A stretch of DNA of 64,000 nucleotides from assembly GCA_021776795.1 (NCBI GenBank), contig JAJFFC010000020.1:347313-411312 (forward strand), given 5' to 3'. The position numbers and the translations under genes are program-made. The stretch comes from Planctomycetota bacterium (GTDB taxonomy: Bacteria; Planctomycetota; UBA1135). Under the pieces are notes generated by a model. The model was not told the origin of the DNA. It worked only from the letters and a program-made list of their open reading frames with translations, and did no database searches. This document shows positions 14,861 through 24,402 of this stretch, one piece after another; position 1 is the first letter of the stretch, and each line of letters begins with the position of its first letter.

Positions 14861-17845
14861 ATGTTGTCTCATCCCCGCCTGTGGTCTTCGGTGCTCGCGA
14901 CGAGCGCTCTAGCCCTCTCTGGTCTGGCGCTGTTCACAGCCCCGACCACCGCCCAAGAGCCGGCACCCGCTGTACAGGCTGAAGGCCTGCGCCAACCGGG
15001 TTCGGTGGCCCCCTGGGATCACGTCAGCAGTGATATTCCGGTTGACCCTCGGATTCAGTTCGGCGCCCTGCCCAACGGCATGCGTTTCGCCTGGGTGCAA
15101 AACCCGAAGCCGGAAGAGCGCGTGTATTTGCGCATGCACGTCGATGCCGGCAGCTTTGCCGAAGGCACCACTGAGCAGGGGCTGGCCCACTTTCTGGAGC
15201 ACATGGCCTTCAATGGTTCGACCAACTTTGAAGCCGGCACTCTAATTGAGTGGTTCCAAGAACACGGCATGAGCTTTGGTGCTGACACCAACGCCCACAC
15301 CGCGTATTCGGAAACGGTGTACAAACTGGATTTACCGCACAACGACGTCGAAACCATTACCGATGGTCTGCGCGTCATGCGCGATTTCGCCTCGGAAATG
15401 TTGCTTGCCGAAGAGGAAGTGCAAGCCGAGAAGGGCGTGATTGATGGTGAGCAGCGCGAGCGCGACTCGGCTGGCTTCCGCACCTTTGTCCAAGTGCTGA
15501 ATCGTCAATACTCCGGCACGCGCCTACCTAAGCGTTTGCCGATTGGCACCAAGGAAGTGCGCGACGAGTTTACCGCCGCTGGTGTTCGCGCCTTCTATGA
15601 GCGTTGGTATCGCCCGGAAAATACCACCCTGGTGATTGTCGGCGATCTGGGTGACCTCAACCCAGAGCAAATGATCCGTGATGCCTTTGCGTCTTGGGAG
15701 GGCCCCGGCACCCCGGTGGAAGCTGAGCCCGCCATGGGGCAGCCCGACATGCTCGACTTGGTCTTTGCTCTCTACGACGAGGAAATCCCTGCCCAATCCA
15801 TTCAAATCGCCAATTTGAAGCCTTATCAACACCGTCCAGACACGGTGGAGCAGCGTCGTCAGGATTTGGTCAAGAGCGTCGCCTACAGCATGCTCAATCT
15901 GCGCTTCAGTGAAATGTTACGCAAGGAAGACACGCCCTTCGTGAGTGCCTCGATTGGCCAAGCTGGCGGGCTCAAAGTGTTTGAAGGCGGACAGCTTTCG
16001 GTGACGACCGATGGCGACGAGTGGGAAGAGGGCATGAAGGCAGCTTATATCGAGCTGCGTCGTGCCTTGAACTATGGCTTCCAGGAAGCCGAGCTCGAAG
16101 AAATCCGCGCCAACTTGCGCCTCGCTCTCGATGAGGCGGTCGAGCGTGAAGCCACCGCTTCCAGCGCTTCGATTCGCGAAGCCATCCTGCAGACCATCGA
16201 AGAGGGCGGAGTGGTGTCCAACGCGGAAACCGACCGCGAGATCTTGCTGCCCGCGCTCAATGCCATGTCCGTGGAGGATTGCCTTAATGCGTTGCGCAAT
16301 GATTGGCGCAAGGGAGAGTTGAGCATCATCGCCACCGGTAGCGTGCAGATTGACAACGACCGCGAAAAGTTGCTCGCAGTGCTGGAGGAAGCGCGCAACG
16401 TGAAAATTTCCAAGGGTGACGACATTGCAGTAGCCGAGTTTGCCTATGCCTCCGACCCGGCCAACGCCGGCGAGATTGTCAGCCAAGAGCATGTCGAAGA
16501 TCTCGATTTTTGGCAGGTCCAGTTCGCCAATGGCGTGCGCCTAAACGTCAAGCAAACTGACTTTAAAGAGCGTCAAGTCTTGCTTCACGCCCGTCTGGGG
16601 CATGGCCTTGCTGGCGTGGAAGACGACCATGTCATCACTGGGTCATTGGCCAGTTTCGCCTACGACGCCGGTGGCCTCGAAGCGCACTCCGCCGATGAAC
16701 TGCGCCGCATCAATGCCGGTCGCCAAGTCGGCGTCGGTATGGCGGTCGAGGAAGATCAGTTCTCCATCAGCGGAGGAACCACGCGCGACGATCTTTTGCG
16801 GACCATGGAAATGGCTGTGGCGAAGATCAATCACGGCGGATACCGCGAAGAGGGAATGGCCCAATTCAAGAGCATCTTGCCTTTGATCTACAACCAGTTC
16901 GCGGTGACTCCGCAAGGCCCCATCTTTTTCGAGTTCGCTCCTGCAGTGCTCGAAGGCGATTCGCGAGCCAGCTTGTTCGGCATCACCGCCTTCCCCGAGA
17001 AAGAGGTGCTGGAAGCGATCGACATGGCTGCCATCAAAACGGCCATTTCTGGCGCGATGAAAGAGGCTCCCCTGGAGATTACGGTGGTCGGCGACGTCGA
17101 AGTCAATGACGTCATCGCCTTGGCTGCACAGACCTTCGGCGCGATGGCCCCACGTCGGGAGCTGACCATGGAGCAACGCCACGCCAGCATTAAGTCGGGT
17201 GTAGAAGTGCGCAGTGAAATCGCCACCGCCGACCAAAAGGCGACTCTCATGATGGTGTTTCCAGCCGATGATGGCTTCGATAGTAAGCGCCGTCGCAACT
17301 TGTCCTTCTTGGGCCAAGTGCTGAATGATCGTTTGCGCTTGGTGGTTCGCGAAGAACTGGGCGCGGCCTATTCTCCAGGTGCCGGCGCCGAATCTAGCCA
17401 GGTCTTTCATGGCCTTGGTGGACTCATGATTCAAGCTAATGGCGAGCCGAGTGGCGTAGAAGACCTCATCGTTGCCTGCCGCGGTGTCGCCGAAGATTTG
17501 GCCACCAACGGTGTCACCCAAGAGGAAATCGACCGTTTAAGTGAGCCGATTTTGAATCAGCTTCGCGATGCGCAGCGCACGAATGGCTTCTGGCTGGGTT
17601 CGCTCAACGAAGCGCAAGGCAACCCGCAAACGCTGCAAGATATGCGCAGCTTGATGGAGGACTACAGCAACCTGCAGGTCGCTGAAATCTCGGCATTGGC
17701 AGCGAGCTACTTGCTCCCAGATCGCGCCTCGATGCTAGTCGTTTTGCCTAAAGTCACCGCCGAAGCCGTGCCACCGGCGCCACCGGCTCCTCCTGCAGAC
17801 GAAGCGGGCGGAGTCGACGCTGCAGCAGGCGACGCTAACCTTTAG
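14861..17845 (+). CDS. secreted M16 family zinc metallopeptidase (two-lobed)
   Basis: 994 aa with a signal peptide (about residues 1-31, ending T-T-A-Q-E). The inverted zinc motif H110-F-L-E113-H114 is followed by M-A-F-N-G-S, and the distal E-x-x-V-I-D-x-E motif lies near residue 190. A second, inactive-type M16 lobe covers roughly residues 540-960 and retains R-E-E-L-G-A-A-Y-S-P. The protein ends in an Ala/Pro-rich tail. Likely degrades peptides in the periplasm. TATGAT lies 8 bases before the ATG. Confidence 0.92.
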   Translation: MLSHPRLWSSVLATSALALSGLALFTAPTTAQEPAPAVQAEGLRQPGSVAPWDHVSSDIPVDPRIQFGALPNGMRFAWVQNPKPEERVYLRMHVDAGSFAEGTTEQGLAHFLEHMAFNGSTNFEAGTLIEWFQEHGMSFGADTNAHTAYSETVYKLDLPHNDVETITDGLRVMRDFASEMLLAEEEVQAEKGVIDGEQRERDSAGFRTFVQVLNRQYSGTRLPKRLPIGTKEVRDEFTAAGVRAFYERWYRPENTTLVIVGDLGDLNPEQMIRDAFASWEGPGTPVEAEPAMGQPDMLDLVFALYDEEIPAQSIQIANLKPYQHRPDTVEQRRQDLVKSVAYSMLNLRFSEMLRKEDTPFVSASIGQAGGLKVFEGGQLSVTTDGDEWEEGMKAAYIELRRALNYGFQEAELEEIRANLRLALDEAVEREATASSASIREAILQTIEEGGVVSNAETDREILLPALNAMSVEDCLNALRNDWRKGELSIIATGSVQIDNDREKLLAVLEEARNVKISKGDDIAVAEFAYASDPANAGEIVSQEHVEDLDFWQVQFANGVRLNVKQTDFKERQVLLHARLGHGLAGVEDDHVITGSLASFAYDAGGLEAHSADELRRINAGRQVGVGMAVEEDQFSISGGTTRDDLLRTMEMAVAKINHGGYREEGMAQFKSILPLIYNQFAVTPQGPIFFEFAPAVLEGDSRASLFGITAFPEKEVLEAIDMAAIKTAISGAMKEAPLEITVVGDVEVNDVIALAAQTFGAMAPRRELTMEQRHASIKSGVEVRSEIATADQKATLMMVFPADDGFDSKRRRNLSFLGQVLNDRLRLVVREELGAAYSPGAGAESSQVFHGLGGLMIQANGEPSGVEDLIVACRGVAEDLATNGVTQEEIDRLSEPILNQLRDAQRTNGFWLGSLNEAQGNPQTLQDMRSLMEDYSNLQVAEISALAASYLLPDRASMLVVLPKVTAEAVPPAPPAPPADEAGGVDAAAGDANL

Positions 17846-17901
17846 GCCGTTTACTAGGGTGGCCAACGGCCCCCATCTTGACCTCACTCAAGTCCAACCC
17901 C

Positions 17902-18414
17902 ATGTCCAATTTCTCTAAAAGCCTCGATCAAGAGATTGATCGACTAGTCCACGCTGCCATTCGCAAAGCTCTCAAGCCAATGCAAGTCAGCTTGGCAGCC
18001 GAGCAAAAGCGCGTCAGCCAACTCGAACAAGAACTGGTGCGCCTGCGCAGTGCTAAAGGCCTTCCCTCGCGTAAAACCGCGGCATCAAAAGCCAAAAGCA
18101 AAGTCAAGAGTGCCGGCCTGATTCGCGATTTGCGCAGTAAGCACGCTCTTTCACAGCGTGCGGTTTCTCTGCTCACCGATGTCAGCCTCAACACAGTTTG
18201 GTTGTGGGAACAAGGGCGCACCAACCCCCGCGCTGCGCAGGCCGCCAAGCTCGAAACCCTGCTGCAATTGGGCCCGACAGCCATGCGCAATCGCCTTGCC
18301 AAAGTTGGCCTCAAGGAAGGAAAAAGCAAGCCAGGCCGCAAGGTCGGTAGCGGCAAAAAGGCGGGAAAAAAGACCGCGAAACGGGCCAAAAAGGCTTCTA
18401 AGGCAAAGAAGTAG
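17902..18414 (+). CDS. XRE-like helix-turn-helix protein with coiled coil and histone-H1-like Lys/Ala tail
   Basis: 170 aa. Order of parts: amphipathic N-terminus; a coiled-coil-like segment (about 28-55, S-Q-L-E-Q-E-L-V-R-L-R); a basic linker; a helix-turn-helix (about 75-125) containing L-S-Q-R-A-V-S and V-W-L-W-E-Q-G-R-T-N-P of the Cro/C1 type; and a C-terminal tail (about 135-170) almost entirely Lys, Ala, Gly and Arg. This combines a sequence-specific reader with a histone-like tail. ATG 17902 is preferred to TTG 17878. The tail resembles the Lys-rich protein at 52.3 kb. Target unknown. Confidence 0.72.
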   Translation: MSNFSKSLDQEIDRLVHAAIRKALKPMQVSLAAEQKRVSQLEQELVRLRSAKGLPSRKTAASKAKSKVKSAGLIRDLRSKHALSQRAVSLLTDVSLNTVWLWEQGRTNPRAAQAAKLETLLQLGPTAMRNRLAKVGLKEGKSKPGRKVGSGKKAGKKTAKRAKKASKAKK

Positions 18415-18447
18415 GTTGCTGGCGGCAGCTGTGAGATAAACTCTGGC

Positions 18448-20397
18448 ATGCTGCTGTCCATGTTGCTTACGTTGGCGGTGCAGGCCGAAGGTCTGCCCCA
18501 AGAGCCCACCCTTGCCTTCCCTGATTTGGTCGAGCGCGTTGCCGAGTTGGATTGGATGCTGGAAGCTCCGCTCCCTGGCGAAGGGGTCGAGGAGTTCGAT
18601 GGCACCCAGATTGCCGCTAATCAACCGATTGAGTTCACCGTTGCCGATGCCGGCGCCTTGGCGCGGCTTTGGATTTCGGATCGCCAAGGCCGTCTAGAAC
18701 TCAGCATCGATGGCGAAACCGTTGAAGTCTTGCCACTGAACCTAGATGACTGGGACACCCAACCCGAAGCGGATCGTCCTCTTTGGCAAGGCGCCCCCCT
18801 CATGTCTTCATTAGGCCGCGGTTGGGTCAGCCATCTGCCAGTGCCTTTTGCCAAATCCATGACCCTGCGTTGGCATGGTGCTCCCGTGGGCGCGCGTATG
18901 CAGCTCAGCGTGCGTCGCTTCGGCGACGGCGTGCAAGTGATTGGTTTCACCTCGGCAGACTTGAAGGAGGGGGACCGCAAGGTGCGTCGCGCCCTACGTC
19001 GGCTCAACGCCACAGATAACCCCGATGTCCCGGTCAAGCCGGCTCCCTTCAAAGTGGGCGGAGCCCGCAAGCGTTCCGCGGATTCCCCGGAAATGACCAC
19101 CAATGGTGAGTTCCGCTGGCCAATCCACGGCCATGGCATTTTGCGCTGGTTCGAAGTGGACTTCATCCACAAAGATGCGCCAGCTCCAGAGGAAGAACTT
19201 CTGCGCAGTTTGGTTCTGCGCGTCGAGGTCGGCAGTGGAGATCTCGTGAAGCCAGGCGAAGTTTTGTTCCGCGTTCCCCTGGGAGACTTCTTCGGCAGTG
19301 GCCCAGGCAAGCAACAATGGCAATCGCCCCACATGGGTTTCGATGTCGAGAAGAGCACCTTCTACTTCCGTTTGCCGATTCCTTATCGAAGTGGGTTAAA
19401 GATCTGCGTGGAGAGTGATCTCCCTGGGATTGCCCGCTTCCGCGTGCGCGCCGGCTTTGAACCGCGCCAATACGCGACCGATGTCCCGCCCATGCGTTTG
19501 CACGCTGGCTGGATTCAGGGCAATCATCTCGGCAGCTCGGAAGCCGCGGTATGGAACACACAAGGCCCGGCCCGCTTGGCCGCCATGTCCTTCACCTCGA
19601 CCAGTTCTTCGACTGCGCCTTTTCGCCACGATGGCCCCTTTGCCTTCGCCGGTTCGTGGGGGGCAAGTCAACCGCTCGCCTTGGAGCAGGTCACCCTTTG
19701 GGATGGCCCAGGGAATTTTGGTCGCAGCAGCATGATTCGCCATTTTGGACTTGACGCTCCGACTAGTGGTTCCGATGACTCCTTACGCAAGGCGGCGGGT
19801 GTCTTGTTCGATGGTGAGGATGAGGTGAACTACCGCATGTTCGCTTGGTGGTACGCGCCCTCGGAAAATATCAGCAATCTCGACGATCCAGGCGCAGTGG
19901 AAGATCGCTTGCCGGTCCCTCTACCAGAACCCACCTTTGCTGTGACTCCAGGAGCCTTTGAAGGAGAACATGTTGCTGGCGTCTTGCGTGCACTAAACAC
20001 CAAGATCGAACGTGTGCAAGCGCCGTTGGAGTTGGGCTTCAGTCGTGCTCAGTACTTGGAGTGGAACCACACCAAGGCCAATGACAACCTGGTGTTGCCA
20101 TTTCCCATTTATGAATCGGGCCGCTATCGCGTGGCGCTGCGCCTGGCGACCGGCCCGAGCCGAGGCAAAGTGCAAGTTTTCCTCGATGGCCGACCCATGG
20201 GCGAAGTTCTGGACCTCCATGCCGAGACCGCCGGAGTCAGTGAAGAGTTGCCGTTGGGCGAAACGCGCATGATGCCACGAATCGATCACCGGTTTGGCTT
20301 GCGCACACTAGATGGCAAGCCCATTGGCATTGACTACTTCTTGCTCGAGCCGATTGTCGCCGCCGAATCTTCGGTCCCGTCAGAGGATACTGAGTAG
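18448..20397 (+). CDS. secreted DUF2961/GH172-like protein
   Basis: 649 aa with a short hydrophobic signal (M-L-L-S-M-L-L-T-L-A). The centre holds the V-P-L-G-D-F-F-G-S-G motif (near residue 277), the most recognisable signature of DUF2961, now glycoside hydrolase family 172. A beta-sandwich-like region with W-Y-A and G-x-Y-R-V-A-L-R-L follows. Family members act on fructan- or arabinan-type glycans. Catalytic residues were not confidently located, so an enzymatic role is an inference. The N-terminal 150 residues look like an extra beta domain. TAAACT lies 5 bases before the ATG. Confidence 0.6.
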   Translation: MLLSMLLTLAVQAEGLPQEPTLAFPDLVERVAELDWMLEAPLPGEGVEEFDGTQIAANQPIEFTVADAGALARLWISDRQGRLELSIDGETVEVLPLNLDDWDTQPEADRPLWQGAPLMSSLGRGWVSHLPVPFAKSMTLRWHGAPVGARMQLSVRRFGDGVQVIGFTSADLKEGDRKVRRALRRLNATDNPDVPVKPAPFKVGGARKRSADSPEMTTNGEFRWPIHGHGILRWFEVDFIHKDAPAPEEELLRSLVLRVEVGSGDLVKPGEVLFRVPLGDFFGSGPGKQQWQSPHMGFDVEKSTFYFRLPIPYRSGLKICVESDLPGIARFRVRAGFEPRQYATDVPPMRLHAGWIQGNHLGSSEAAVWNTQGPARLAAMSFTSTSSSTAPFRHDGPFAFAGSWGASQPLALEQVTLWDGPGNFGRSSMIRHFGLDAPTSGSDDSLRKAAGVLFDGEDEVNYRMFAWWYAPSENISNLDDPGAVEDRLPVPLPEPTFAVTPGAFEGEHVAGVLRALNTKIERVQAPLELGFSRAQYLEWNHTKANDNLVLPFPIYESGRYRVALRLATGPSRGKVQVFLDGRPMGEVLDLHAETAGVSEELPLGETRMMPRIDHRFGLRTLDGKPIGIDYFLLEPIVAAESSVPSEDTE

Positions 20398-20452
20398 GGT
20401 TTTGCGCTTAGAAGGGGATTCATCCTCCTGCCGCTTGCTAGACTCGCGGCTC

Positions 20453-21967
20453 ATGGCTTCTCCCTCCCTGAATGCATTCCTCGCGCAATGGGCGACCATT
20501 GCCGACCTTGGTTCGGTCACGGCGCTGTTGCAGTGGGATCAGGAGACGGGGCTACCGGAAAAGGGCAACGGAGCCCGAGGTAAGGCATTGTCCACGCTCG
20601 CGGCATTGCGCCATGAGCAGATGACTTCCGATGCCCTGTTCGACTCCTTGCAGGCTGCCGAGGCAGAAGATCAAGACGAGATTGGCAAAGGCCAGTTACG
20701 GCAAGCGCGTCGGGATATCGAACAGGCGCGGCTGATTCCCAAACGCTTGGCCACCGCGCTCGCGGAGTGCGATAGTCGCAACCTGCATCTTTGGCAAAAG
20801 GCGCGTGGGGAAAACAACTTTGCCCTGTTTGCCGAGGGCCTGGAAGAAAGCGTGGCCTTGAATCGTGAACGCGCGGCTTGTCTTTCGCCAGATGGCGATG
20901 CTTACGACGCCATGCTCAACCTATACGAGCCAGGAGTCACCGCCGCAGATTTAGTTCCCGTGTTTGAGGAACTCGAAGGCGTGTTAATTCCCCTTCTGCG
21001 CGAGGTCGCAGACAGCAACATCGTGGTCGATGAGTCACCGGCCCAGGGGCACTTTGCTGCCGATGCGCAGCGTGATTTTGCGGTGATGGTGGCCAAGCAA
21101 ATGGGCTACTCCTTTGAAGCCGGTCGCCTCGACGCGACCACCCATCCCTTCTGTACCACCATTGGCGCCAACGATGTCCGCATCACTTGGCGCCACCAGG
21201 AAGATGACTTCCGCCCCGCGCTTTACGGCATCATGCATGAAGCGGGTCACGGTTTGTATGAGCAAGGATTGCCGCAAGAATGGGCACGCACCCCTTTGTT
21301 CCAAGCCACTGGTCTTGGCATGCATGAGTCCCAGTCGCGTCTCTGGGAGAACTTGGTCGGCCGTAGTGAAGCCTTCTGGGATTGGGCCATGCCGCAGTTT
21401 CATCAAGCCTTCCCCGAGAAGAATGAACTCACCCCGCGTGAGCTGTATCCCTGTCTGCACACTTGCCGGCCAAGCTTCATTCGCGTCGAAGCCGATGAGG
21501 CCACCTACAACCTGCACATTGCTGCGCGTTTTCACATCGAGCGGGCACTTTTTGCAGGCAAGGTCGACGTCGCCGAACTGCCCGAGCTTTGGGACGACAC
21601 CTATGAGCGTCTGTTGGGGATCCGCCCCACGAATGCAGCCGAGGGCGTTTTGCAGGACATTCACTGGGCGATGGGTGCCTTTGGCTATTTCCCGACCTAC
21701 ACGCTGGGCAATTTAATTGCCTCGCAGTTGTACGAGCAGGCAGAAAAGGAGCTTGGCAACCAACACGAGGCCTTCCGCCAAGGAGAGTTTTCCCCGCTGC
21801 GGGATTGGCTGCGCGCCAAGGTTCACAGCCAGGGCTGCCTCAAGGACACCCGCTCTCTGGTGCAAGAAATCTGCGGAGAGAGCATTCAGGCCGCTCCGCT
21901 GCTACGCTCGCTCTCCAAATCGTTGGAGAGGGTTTACGGTATCAGGGTGGGCGCGAGCTCCGCCTAG
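20453..21967 (+). CDS. M32 family metallocarboxypeptidase (Taq-type)
   Basis: 504 aa, the usual length of the family. It has H262-E-A-G-H266 within [12 protein letters not shown], then [10 protein letters not shown] supplying the third zinc ligand. Other conserved stretches are T-T-H-P-F and [12 protein letters not shown]. It is a cytosolic zinc carboxypeptidase releasing C-terminal residues; there is no signal peptide. The ATG at 20453 gives the canonical N-terminus (L-L-Q-W-D-Q-E-T); the upstream extension lies inside the preceding gene. TAGACT lies 8 bases upstream of the start. Confidence 0.93.
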   Translation: MASPSLNAFLAQWATIADLGSVTALLQWDQETGLPEKGNGARGKALSTLAALRHEQMTSDALFDSLQAAEAEDQDEIGKGQLRQARRDIEQARLIPKRLATALAECDSRNLHLWQKARGENNFALFAEGLEESVALNRERAACLSPDGDAYDAMLNLYEPGVTAADLVPVFEELEGVLIPLLREVADSNIVVDESPAQGHFAADAQRDFAVMVAKQMGYSFEAGRLDATTHPFCTTIGANDVRITWRHQEDDFRPALYGIMHEAGHGLYEQGLPQEWARTPLFQATGLGMHESQSRLWENLVGRSEAFWDWAMPQFHQAFPEKNELTPRELYPCLHTCRPSFIRVEADEATYNLHIAARFHIERALFAGKVDVAELPELWDDTYERLLGIRPTNAAEGVLQDIHWAMGAFGYFPTYTLGNLIASQLYEQAEKELGNQHEAFRQGEFSPLRDWLRAKVHSQGCLKDTRSLVQEICGESIQAAPLLRSLSKSLERVYGIRVGASSA

Positions 21968-22073
21968 AGGGCCCGTAGACACACCTTCAGAGAGAGTTCG
22001 GATTGGTCAAAACTGCCTGCGGCAGGGCCATTTGCGTGGTACAGTTGGTTGGATTTCATCCCCCGCACTACCC

Positions 22074-22898
22074 ATGTTGCCTACCGCACGATTCACTCTC
22101 GCGGCTGTCGCTGCCCTCGCGCTGACAGCCTTTTCTTCGCCGCTGGCCGCCCAGACCATTGACCAGGAACAATCTGGGGCCTCGGTCTGCATGTCCGGCC
22201 TGTGGAACATCGACCTCGCGCAGTCCTTCACAGCCCAAGGTCTTAACAGCGTTGGCGGCGGCTTCAAAATGCACAACAGTGGTGGTAGTTCGGAGACCGT
22301 GACCATCTCGTTGTGGGACGACCTGCCACCTCTGGGAGGAACGATGTTGGCTTCGGCAAGCGCCTTGGCCAACCGTGGCGAATGGGTCGATGTGTTCTGG
22401 AACCCAGTCGACATCACCCCCGGAAATGAGTATTTCCTCCTCATCGAAGGTACCGCCTTGTCGCTGTGTGTGGGTGGAGAGCCTTCCGACCAATACGCCG
22501 GCGGCCATGTCTACACCAACGCAGGTTTCCAGCCTTTCCCGGCCTTCGACTTTGCCTTCCGTACCTTCTCGAACACCTCCCCGATTCTCAACTTGATCGA
22601 CGTCATGCCTGGCTCGTTCATGACCTTCGAGATTCTGGGCATCGCCCAAGACGCCACGGTAATCACCCTGGTTTCTTTGAACGGCAATGGTCCAACCAGC
22701 TCGCCTTTCGGTGACCTTGCCGTCACCGCCCCTTTCTTGATGACTCCGGCCTTCCCGCCAAATGCTCAAGGGATTGTCAGCTTCACCTCAACCATGCCAC
22801 CTTCTCTCAGCGGGGAAACACTATCCATGCATGCGATTGAGTTTGAATCCGGCGGCGTGACTGAGCTCAGTAATCCGCTCGTCTTCGCGGTTCCCTAA
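22074..22898 (+). CDS. secreted protein with the C-terminal module shared by three proteins in this window
   Basis: 274 aa. Signal peptide (about 1-25, ending P-L-A-A-Q-T), a beta-rich N-terminal domain (about 30-165) and a C-terminal ~100-residue module. The module contains L-N-G-N-G-P-T-S-S-P-F-G-D-L, then L-M-T-P-A-F-P and P-x-x-L-S-G-E-T-L. The same module ends the proteins at 37.6-38.8 kb and 40.7-41.7 kb. Probably extracellular or surface-attached, and adhesive or structural rather than enzymatic; no catalytic motif seen. Followed by an intrinsic terminator. Confidence 0.72.
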   Translation: MLPTARFTLAAVAALALTAFSSPLAAQTIDQEQSGASVCMSGLWNIDLAQSFTAQGLNSVGGGFKMHNSGGSSETVTISLWDDLPPLGGTMLASASALANRGEWVDVFWNPVDITPGNEYFLLIEGTALSLCVGGEPSDQYAGGHVYTNAGFQPFPAFDFAFRTFSNTSPILNLIDVMPGSFMTFEILGIAQDATVITLVSLNGNGPTSSPFGDLAVTAPFLMTPAFPPNAQGIVSFTSTMPPSLSGETLSMHAIEFESGGVTELSNPLVFAVP

Positions 22899-22918
22899 GG
22901 ATTCCGAGTCATCTTTCC

Positions 22919-22955
22919 AGGCCCACCTCAGGAATGAGATGGGCCTTCCTTTTTG
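22919..22955 (+). terminator. intrinsic terminator after the secreted protein gene
   Basis: An 11-nt stem with one mismatch (22919-22929 with 22936-22946) and a 6-nt loop, followed by TCCTTTTTG. It ends transcription of the preceding gene and lies immediately before the next start at 22976. Confidence 0.75.
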
Positions 22956-22975
22956 CCCTGAAGTAAGATAGAAAA

Positions 22976-24388
22976 ATGCCCCTTCCCCTCACGTTCCTGT
23001 TCTGGCTGGTCTCCACCTGCCTGTTTGCGCAAGTTCCCAACTATGCGCTTGGCGAAAGCCCGCAAGACTTGCGCCTCTATCCGCGAGACCAAGATGGGCT
23101 CGGACAGATTGTGGTGAATGGGCGTTTCGATGCCGCCGCCGAGGGGCGCTTCCGTTTGGAAGTGGTTGGTGATGATGGCTTCGAGGCGGTCGCGATGTCG
23201 CCTGTTGCGCAGGGAAGTCCATCGCTGCAGCAAGGCCAGCAGCGCTTTTCGCTGAGCATTGCCGCACCTGCAGGCCTGGTGAACTACGAGGTGTTTTTGG
23301 TTTGGCGTACGCCTACGGAAGACACCATCGTGCAGTCGTGGGAGAACATCGTGGTGGGCGATGTCTTTTTGATTCATGGCCAATCCAATGCCGTGGCTGC
23401 CGATTACTACGACGAGCAGTTGTCCAATGCACGCGACCAGAGCTTTTGGATTCGCAGCTATGGCACCACCAGTCAAGTACCGAGTGTGGTCGCGGCAGAC
23501 CAGAGTTGGTACTTGGCCGATGGTGAGGCGGAAAGTCACAGCGCCGCGGTGGGGGTATGGGCTCTGCATTTGGCGCGCCGGATTGTTCAGGAAAACGGCA
23601 TGCCGGTGGCTTTGCTGAATGGAGCCGTCGGCGGAACCACCGTTGCCCAGCACCAGAAGGATCAAGCCAATCCGACCAACCTCGACACCATTTATGGACG
23701 GCTGTTATGGCGTGCCCAGCAAGCGCAGGTCGCGACCGCGGCGCGCGCCTTGCTGTGGTATCAAGGCGAGTCCGACGGCGCGAATGCTCAGGGTTGGCGC
23801 AGCGGATTCGAGGACGTGCTACAGGATTGGAGCGTAGACTTCCCCGGCATCGAGGACCTTTGGTTAATCCAAGTTCGACGCGGGTGCGGCTCGCCAAGTT
23901 TGGAATTGCGCGATGAACAACGACGTTTGCCATTGGCTTATCCAACGATGCATCAGGCCACCGCAAATGGACTACTGCGCCACGATGGCTGTCACTTCCA
24001 TGACCAAGGCTACCTGAACTTAGCCCAAGATTTAGTGCCGAGTGTGGCCAAGCATGTCTACGGCCGCCCGGTTCCTGGCGATGTCGAACCGCCTGACATC
24101 CAATCGGCAACCTGGGCCAGTCCGGCTCAAGATTCGCTTTACTTGGATTTCCGCAATGTCACTGCACCACTTAGCGTTCCCTATAACAGCTGGAGCACCT
24201 TGACCGTCAGCGATGGTACCCATGTGCAATCGGTCAGTGCGGTGGGCAATCGACTCCTGGTCACGCTATCCGGGCCTTCGCAGGCGGCGACCGTGAGTTT
24301 TCAGGGGCACGCGTACAACAGCCCGGAATGGATCCGCAATGCACGCGGACTGGCCATGATGAGCTTTCACCAGATCTCGATTCATTAG
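22976..24388 (+). CDS. secreted sialate O-acetylesterase-like (SASA/SGNH) protein
   Basis: 470 aa with an N-terminal signal (about 1-18). Motifs: G-D-V-F-L-I-H-G-Q-S-N-A, where the Ser of G-Q-S-N is the expected nucleophile; L-W-Y-Q-G-E-S-D; and D-G-C-H-F-H-D-Q-G-Y, the expected Asp-His pair. These match the SASA domain of SGNH carbohydrate esterases, which remove acetyl groups from sialic acids or other glycans. A beta-type C-terminal region (about 370-470) may bind carbohydrate. TAAGAT lies 6 bases before the ATG, suggesting a leaderless message. Confidence 0.8.
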   Translation: MPLPLTFLFWLVSTCLFAQVPNYALGESPQDLRLYPRDQDGLGQIVVNGRFDAAAEGRFRLEVVGDDGFEAVAMSPVAQGSPSLQQGQQRFSLSIAAPAGLVNYEVFLVWRTPTEDTIVQSWENIVVGDVFLIHGQSNAVAADYYDEQLSNARDQSFWIRSYGTTSQVPSVVAADQSWYLADGEAESHSAAVGVWALHLARRIVQENGMPVALLNGAVGGTTVAQHQKDQANPTNLDTIYGRLLWRAQQAQVATAARALLWYQGESDGANAQGWRSGFEDVLQDWSVDFPGIEDLWLIQVRRGCGSPSLELRDEQRRLPLAYPTMHQATANGLLRHDGCHFHDQGYLNLAQDLVPSVAKHVYGRPVPGDVEPPDIQSATWASPAQDSLYLDFRNVTAPLSVPYNSWSTLTVSDGTHVQSVSAVGNRLLVTLSGPSQAATVSFQGHAYNSPEWIRNARGLAMMSFHQISIH

Positions 24389-24402
24389 AGCCGGGGAAAG
24401 GT

